A stretch of 8,294 bases of DNA from Thermoproteus sp. UBA157 (GTDB lineage: Archaea; Thermoproteota; Thermoprotei; Thermoproteales; Thermoproteaceae), in NCBI GenBank assembly GCA_002497345.1, contig DANS01000022.1:1-8294 (forward strand), read 5' to 3'. The notes under the pieces were generated by a model. The model was not told the DNA's origin, made no database searches, and saw only the letters and a program-made list of their open reading frames with translations. The position numbers and the translations under genes are program-made. Within the stretch, counting starts at the first letter, position 1. The number at the start of each line of letters is the position of its first letter. This document shows positions 6,362-8,294 of the stretch, piece by piece.

Positions 6362-6664
6362 ATGGACGAGGAGATGAGGGGTAGGCTCGACTCGCTTATA
6401 AAGAGCGCGGCCTCTCCTGTCTTAGAAAAGCTGGCAAAGGGGAAGCGGCTAGGCTCTGACGAGCTCTTGATAGCTTCTCTTTACCTAATATCGGCTAAGC
6501 TAGACGATATAAAAACATCGCTGGACGAAATAGCCAGGGGGGTCCAGAGGCTGAACGAGCTACCGCCCGTCATTAAACAGAACAACCTAGACGTGATGGC
6601 CAAGCTGGGCGAAGTGCTGGATGAGCTGAGGAAGATGCAGACCTTCGGCGTGGAGGAAGCTTAA
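6362..6664 (+). CDS. Small helical protein of unknown function
   Basis: I do not recognise this 100-residue protein. It is rich in Leu, Glu, Lys, Asp and Ala, has no cysteine, and looks almost entirely alpha-helical. Two segments (about 42-65 and 75-94) have heptad-like hydrophobic spacing, as in short coiled coils, separated by a Pro-Pro turn (68-69). No signal peptide, membrane segment, zinc motif or helix-turn-helix signature is evident. Codon use matches its neighbours, it sits behind a plausible promoter with a clear ATG, and it ends 20 nt before the MYG1-like gene, so it is likely a real gene heading that operon. A dimerising scaffold or partner protein is one reading; there is no direct evidence for it. 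Confidence 0.75.
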   Translation: MDEEMRGRLDSLIKSAASPVLEKLAKGKRLGSDELLIASLYLISAKLDDIKTSLDEIARGVQRLNELPPVIKQNNLDVMAKLGEVLDELRKMQTFGVEEA

Positions 6665-6675
6665 TTAGGGAATTC

Positions 6676-6679
6676 GAGG
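6676..6679 (+). promoter_or_regulatory. Shine-Dalgarno-like site deciding the GTG start of the MYG1-like gene
   Basis: GAGG lies 5 nt before the GTG at 6685. In this frame the previous stop is at 6622-6624, and no ATG, GTG or TTG occurs between it and 6685. The GTG is therefore the first usable conventional start. Confidence 0.5.
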
Positions 6680-6684
6680 CACGC

Positions 6685-7842
6685 GTGGATATCGTTGCAA
6701 GATATAAGGAGGAGGTCGAGGCTGCGAGGAGGATAATAGCCGGAGGACGCTTCGCCGTGGTGGTACACAGCGGCACGGCCCACGCAGACGATACTATAGC
6801 CGCCGCATTGCTCTACAAGGCCGGCGCTGAGGCGATCTACAGACTGGGGCAGCTGGAGGAATTGCTCGAGGTGGCAAAGAGCGGCCGCCCCGTGATATAT
6901 GCCGATATAGGCTATAGGCATTACGGCGAGCTCAAGCGTTACAATGTAGCGGTTCTGGACCACCATGCCCCCAACGGCGAGCCGGAATACGTTAAGCTCC
7001 CCTCATCTCTAATGCAGACGGTCGAGGCGCTGAGGCTGACGCCCAGGCCTCGGATCTCCGTATTGTTCACGGCGGCGGACCTCGTGGACAGGTTCGGCGC
7101 TATGGCGGCTAAAAGGTGGCTGGGGCTCTACGGCGCCTCGTTGAACCAAGGCCTCTCGGCGTATTTCGGCATGACTATCAGAGGGAGGCACGAAGACGTC
7201 AAGTTCCTTGAGTTGGTGGCCGAGGCGGCAACCTCCGACTTCGACGTAGAGGACTTCGCCGAGTATTCCAAGGCATACGCAATATCGACTTCCATTGACA
7301 TCGATCCAGAGCGCTATCCCCGCACGTTGGCCCAGCTAGTGCTCATGAGGCGCGCCGCGCGAGGCGACGTGATCTCTGTGGTCTTAAGCCAAGACGCGTA
7401 CAAGGTCGGGTTCGGGATCGACTTCACCACGCACGCTATTTTGGCAGTGCCGCAGTTGAGCCAATACGTGGCCAAAGGCCTCTCGAAATACTTCGAAGAA
7501 AATATAAGGGCTGTCAGAATTGTCGAGAGGGGGCAATACGCCCTAGTTGAGGGCGCCGTTAAAGCCATCGCCGTAGACGACAACGTGCCCCCTACTGCCT
7601 TGTGGAACGCGCTTCTGGACCTCTCGATTATACGGGAGGAGGAGCCCGTAATAATCGCCGTTAGGGACTTAAGAAACCCAGGCGCATATTCTCTATGGCG
7701 TCCCGATAGGCATAAGGACAGAATAGACTTCAGGGAGTTGACGGGAGATCGGGTGGTGTTCAGACACCAGTCGGGCTTCATGGCGGTAGTCAAGGCGGAA
7801 AGCGCCGAGGATGCGGTCAAATACGCCTTGGAGAGGTTATGA
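6685..7842 (+). CDS. Divergent MYG1/UPF0160-family (DHH-type) putative exonuclease
   Basis: A 385-residue protein with features of the MYG1 (GAMM1/UPF0160) family, DHH-superfamily phosphoesterases; eukaryotic MYG1 is reported to be a 3'-5' RNA exonuclease. The N-terminal motif VVHSGTAHADDTIAAALL (26-43) fits the family's HxGxxHxDD(E) metal site (His28, His33, Asp35, Asp36). It is followed by YADIG (Asp74) and the DHH triad (92-94), the remaining metal ligands. Near the C-terminus VVFRHQSGFMAVVKAESAEDA corresponds to the family's ending FVHxSGFxGxxxxxxxA (His361, Gly364, Phe365). The middle (about 105-330) I cannot align from memory, so this is a divergent member. GTG is the first conventional start in the frame. 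The gene follows the helical protein by 20 nt and overlaps the SCP2-like gene (ATGA). A nanoRNase/RecJ-type DHH enzyme is an alternative, less likely given the C-terminal match. Confidence 0.75.
   Translation: MDIVARYKEEVEAARRIIAGGRFAVVVHSGTAHADDTIAAALLYKAGAEAIYRLGQLEELLEVAKSGRPVIYADIGYRHYGELKRYNVAVLDHHAPNGEPEYVKLPSSLMQTVEALRLTPRPRISVLFTAADLVDRFGAMAAKRWLGLYGASLNQGLSAYFGMTIRGRHEDVKFLELVAEAATSDFDVEDFAEYSKAYAISTSIDIDPERYPRTLAQLVLMRRAARGDVISVVLSQDAYKVGFGIDFTTHAILAVPQLSQYVAKGLSKYFEENIRAVRIVERGQYALVEGAVKAIAVDDNVPPTALWNALLDLSIIREEEPVIIAVRDLRNPGAYSLWRPDRHKDRIDFRELTGDRVVFRHQSGFMAVVKAESAEDAVKYALERL
7830..7833 (+). promoter_or_regulatory. Shine-Dalgarno for the SCP2-like gene
   Basis: GGAG lies 5 nt before the ATG at 7839, within the last codons of the MYG1-like gene. 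It supports initiation at the ATGA overlap. Confidence 0.5.
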
Positions 7843-8222
7843 GCTTTCTGCCGACTCAAGAGTGGGCCGCTGAGGTCTGCAAGCGTTTGATAAACATTAA
7901 AGCGCCGCCGGAGCTCTCGATCACCGCCATAGAGGCTCCGCAAGAGGTGGGCGGCGAGATAACTCTGCTCTTCAAGTTCGAGGCGGGCAGATGCGTGGAG
8001 GCCAAGCTGTTGAGGGGAAGGCTCTATGCCTCATACGCCCTATCTGCGCGCTACGATGACCTGTTTAAGATATTGGAGGGCCGTTTATCGCCTTTCGCGG
8101 CTGTGCCCTTGGGCAAACTGAAGATAGAGAGGGGGAGTTTGGGCGAGTTGGCCGAGTATATGCCCTTGGCGTTAGAGATCGTCGAGGTAGCCCGCGACGT
8201 TGCTAAATTATTTAGACGATAG
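7839..8222 (+). CDS. Small SCP2-like (sterol carrier protein 2 fold) protein
   Basis: A 127-residue soluble protein that fits the SCP2 lipid-binding fold. An amphipathic N-terminal helix is followed by strands (GGEITLLFKF, about 38-47), a Gly-Arg turn, a segment DDLFKILEGRLSPFAA (72-88) of the usual 'x-x-L-x-G-x-x-x-P-x-x-A' form, GKLKIERGS (92-100) resembling the family's GKLKIxG motif, and a closing helix. SCP2 domains bind fatty acyl chains or hydrophobic ligands in a tunnel. Archaeal single-domain versions are poorly characterised, so the ligand is unknown. The ATG overlaps the stop of the MYG1-like gene (ATGA), with GGAG 5 nt upstream, so it is co-expressed. No terminator is clear after the stop; the first T-run is TTTT at 8250-8253. 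The fold call rests on motif spacing only and is moderately secure. Confidence 0.62.
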   Translation: MSFLPTQEWAAEVCKRLINIKAPPELSITAIEAPQEVGGEITLLFKFEAGRCVEAKLLRGRLYASYALSARYDDLFKILEGRLSPFAAVPLGKLKIERGSLGELAEYMPLALEIVEVARDVAKLFRR

Positions 8223-8294
8223 GGTTGCGCTCATCCCATATTGGCGATGTTTTACTTGCCAGCGGTGATGCGGAAAATCCCGTGTATGTTTTGC
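8223..8294. other. Right-edge stretch without a resolved gene
   Basis: These 72 bases follow the last stop and hold no complete gene. On the minus strand a frame enters from the right edge and ends in TAA at 8252-8254, with final residues NIHGIFRITAGK, which would suit the C-terminus of a convergent gene. On the plus strand an ATG at 8247 opens a frame to the edge (16 codons, with two Cys and three internal Met), without a TATA box at the right distance. The minus-strand reading looks slightly more protein-like, but neither is established. No tRNA or snoRNA-like box pair is seen. Confidence 0.3.

Noticed and set aside
7314..7943. Minus-strand open frame of 209 codons opposite the MYG1-like and SCP2-like genes
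   Set aside because: It is antisense to two better-supported genes, is Ser/Leu/Thr-rich in a way typical of shadow translation, and has no promoter or family motif.
8263..8294. C/D-box guide RNA (GTGATG-like C box)
   Set aside because: The C-box match is imperfect and no CTGA D box follows before the window edge.
1..8294. Defence island, CRISPR array, mobile element or integration site
   Set aside because: No direct-repeat array, transposase, integrase, toxin-antitoxin pair or tRNA gene is present; XPB-Bax1 is a repair pair in archaea.

Overview
The window is a compact, GC-rich stretch of archaeal chromosome with nine genes, all on the + strand, and almost no non-coding DNA. Several traits point to a hyperthermophilic crenarchaeon of the Thermoproteales (Thermoproteus/Pyrobaculum-like): an archaeal XPB helicase paired with Bax1, an archaeal-type D-aminoacyl-tRNA deacylase, a DUF1152 protein, heavy use of AGG for Arg and ATA for Ile, and AT-rich TATA elements about 23-25 nt upstream of start codons that lack Shine-Dalgarno sequences. 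The genus call is inference; no rRNA is present.

Layout: the genes form four head-to-tail transcription units. (1) 2-2415: XPB DNA helicase (its 5' end lies outside the window) and its nuclease partner Bax1, joined by a GTGA stop/start overlap; this is a DNA-repair unit. (2) 2447-4572: an M20-family metallo-deacylase/peptidase and a DUF1152 protein, joined by an ATGA overlap. (3) 4600-6317: a zinc-dependent medium-chain dehydrogenase/reductase resembling acryloyl-CoA reductases, and D-aminoacyl-tRNA deacylase (DtdA), joined by a GTGA overlap. (4) 6362-8222: a 100-residue helical protein of unknown function, a divergent MYG1/UPF0160-type DHH protein (probable exonuclease family) and a small SCP2-like protein; the last two share an ATGA overlap. 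Units 2, 3 and 4 each start with a TATA-like element placed for leaderless transcription. The downstream genes depend on overlap, and most of them also have short Shine-Dalgarno motifs.

The last 72 bases (8223-8294) hold no complete gene; they may contain the 3' end of a convergent gene or the start of another. There are no tRNA or rRNA genes, CRISPR repeats, insertion sequences or prophage genes. Most of the content is house-keeping: DNA repair, quality control of aminoacyl-tRNA, and peptide or amino-acid metabolism. I do not see a clear new defence or mobile system. The least explained part is unit 4, where a MYG1-like putative RNA exonuclease sits between a coiled-coil-like small protein and an SCP2-fold protein. 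Second is the coupling of an M20 hydrolase to DUF1152.
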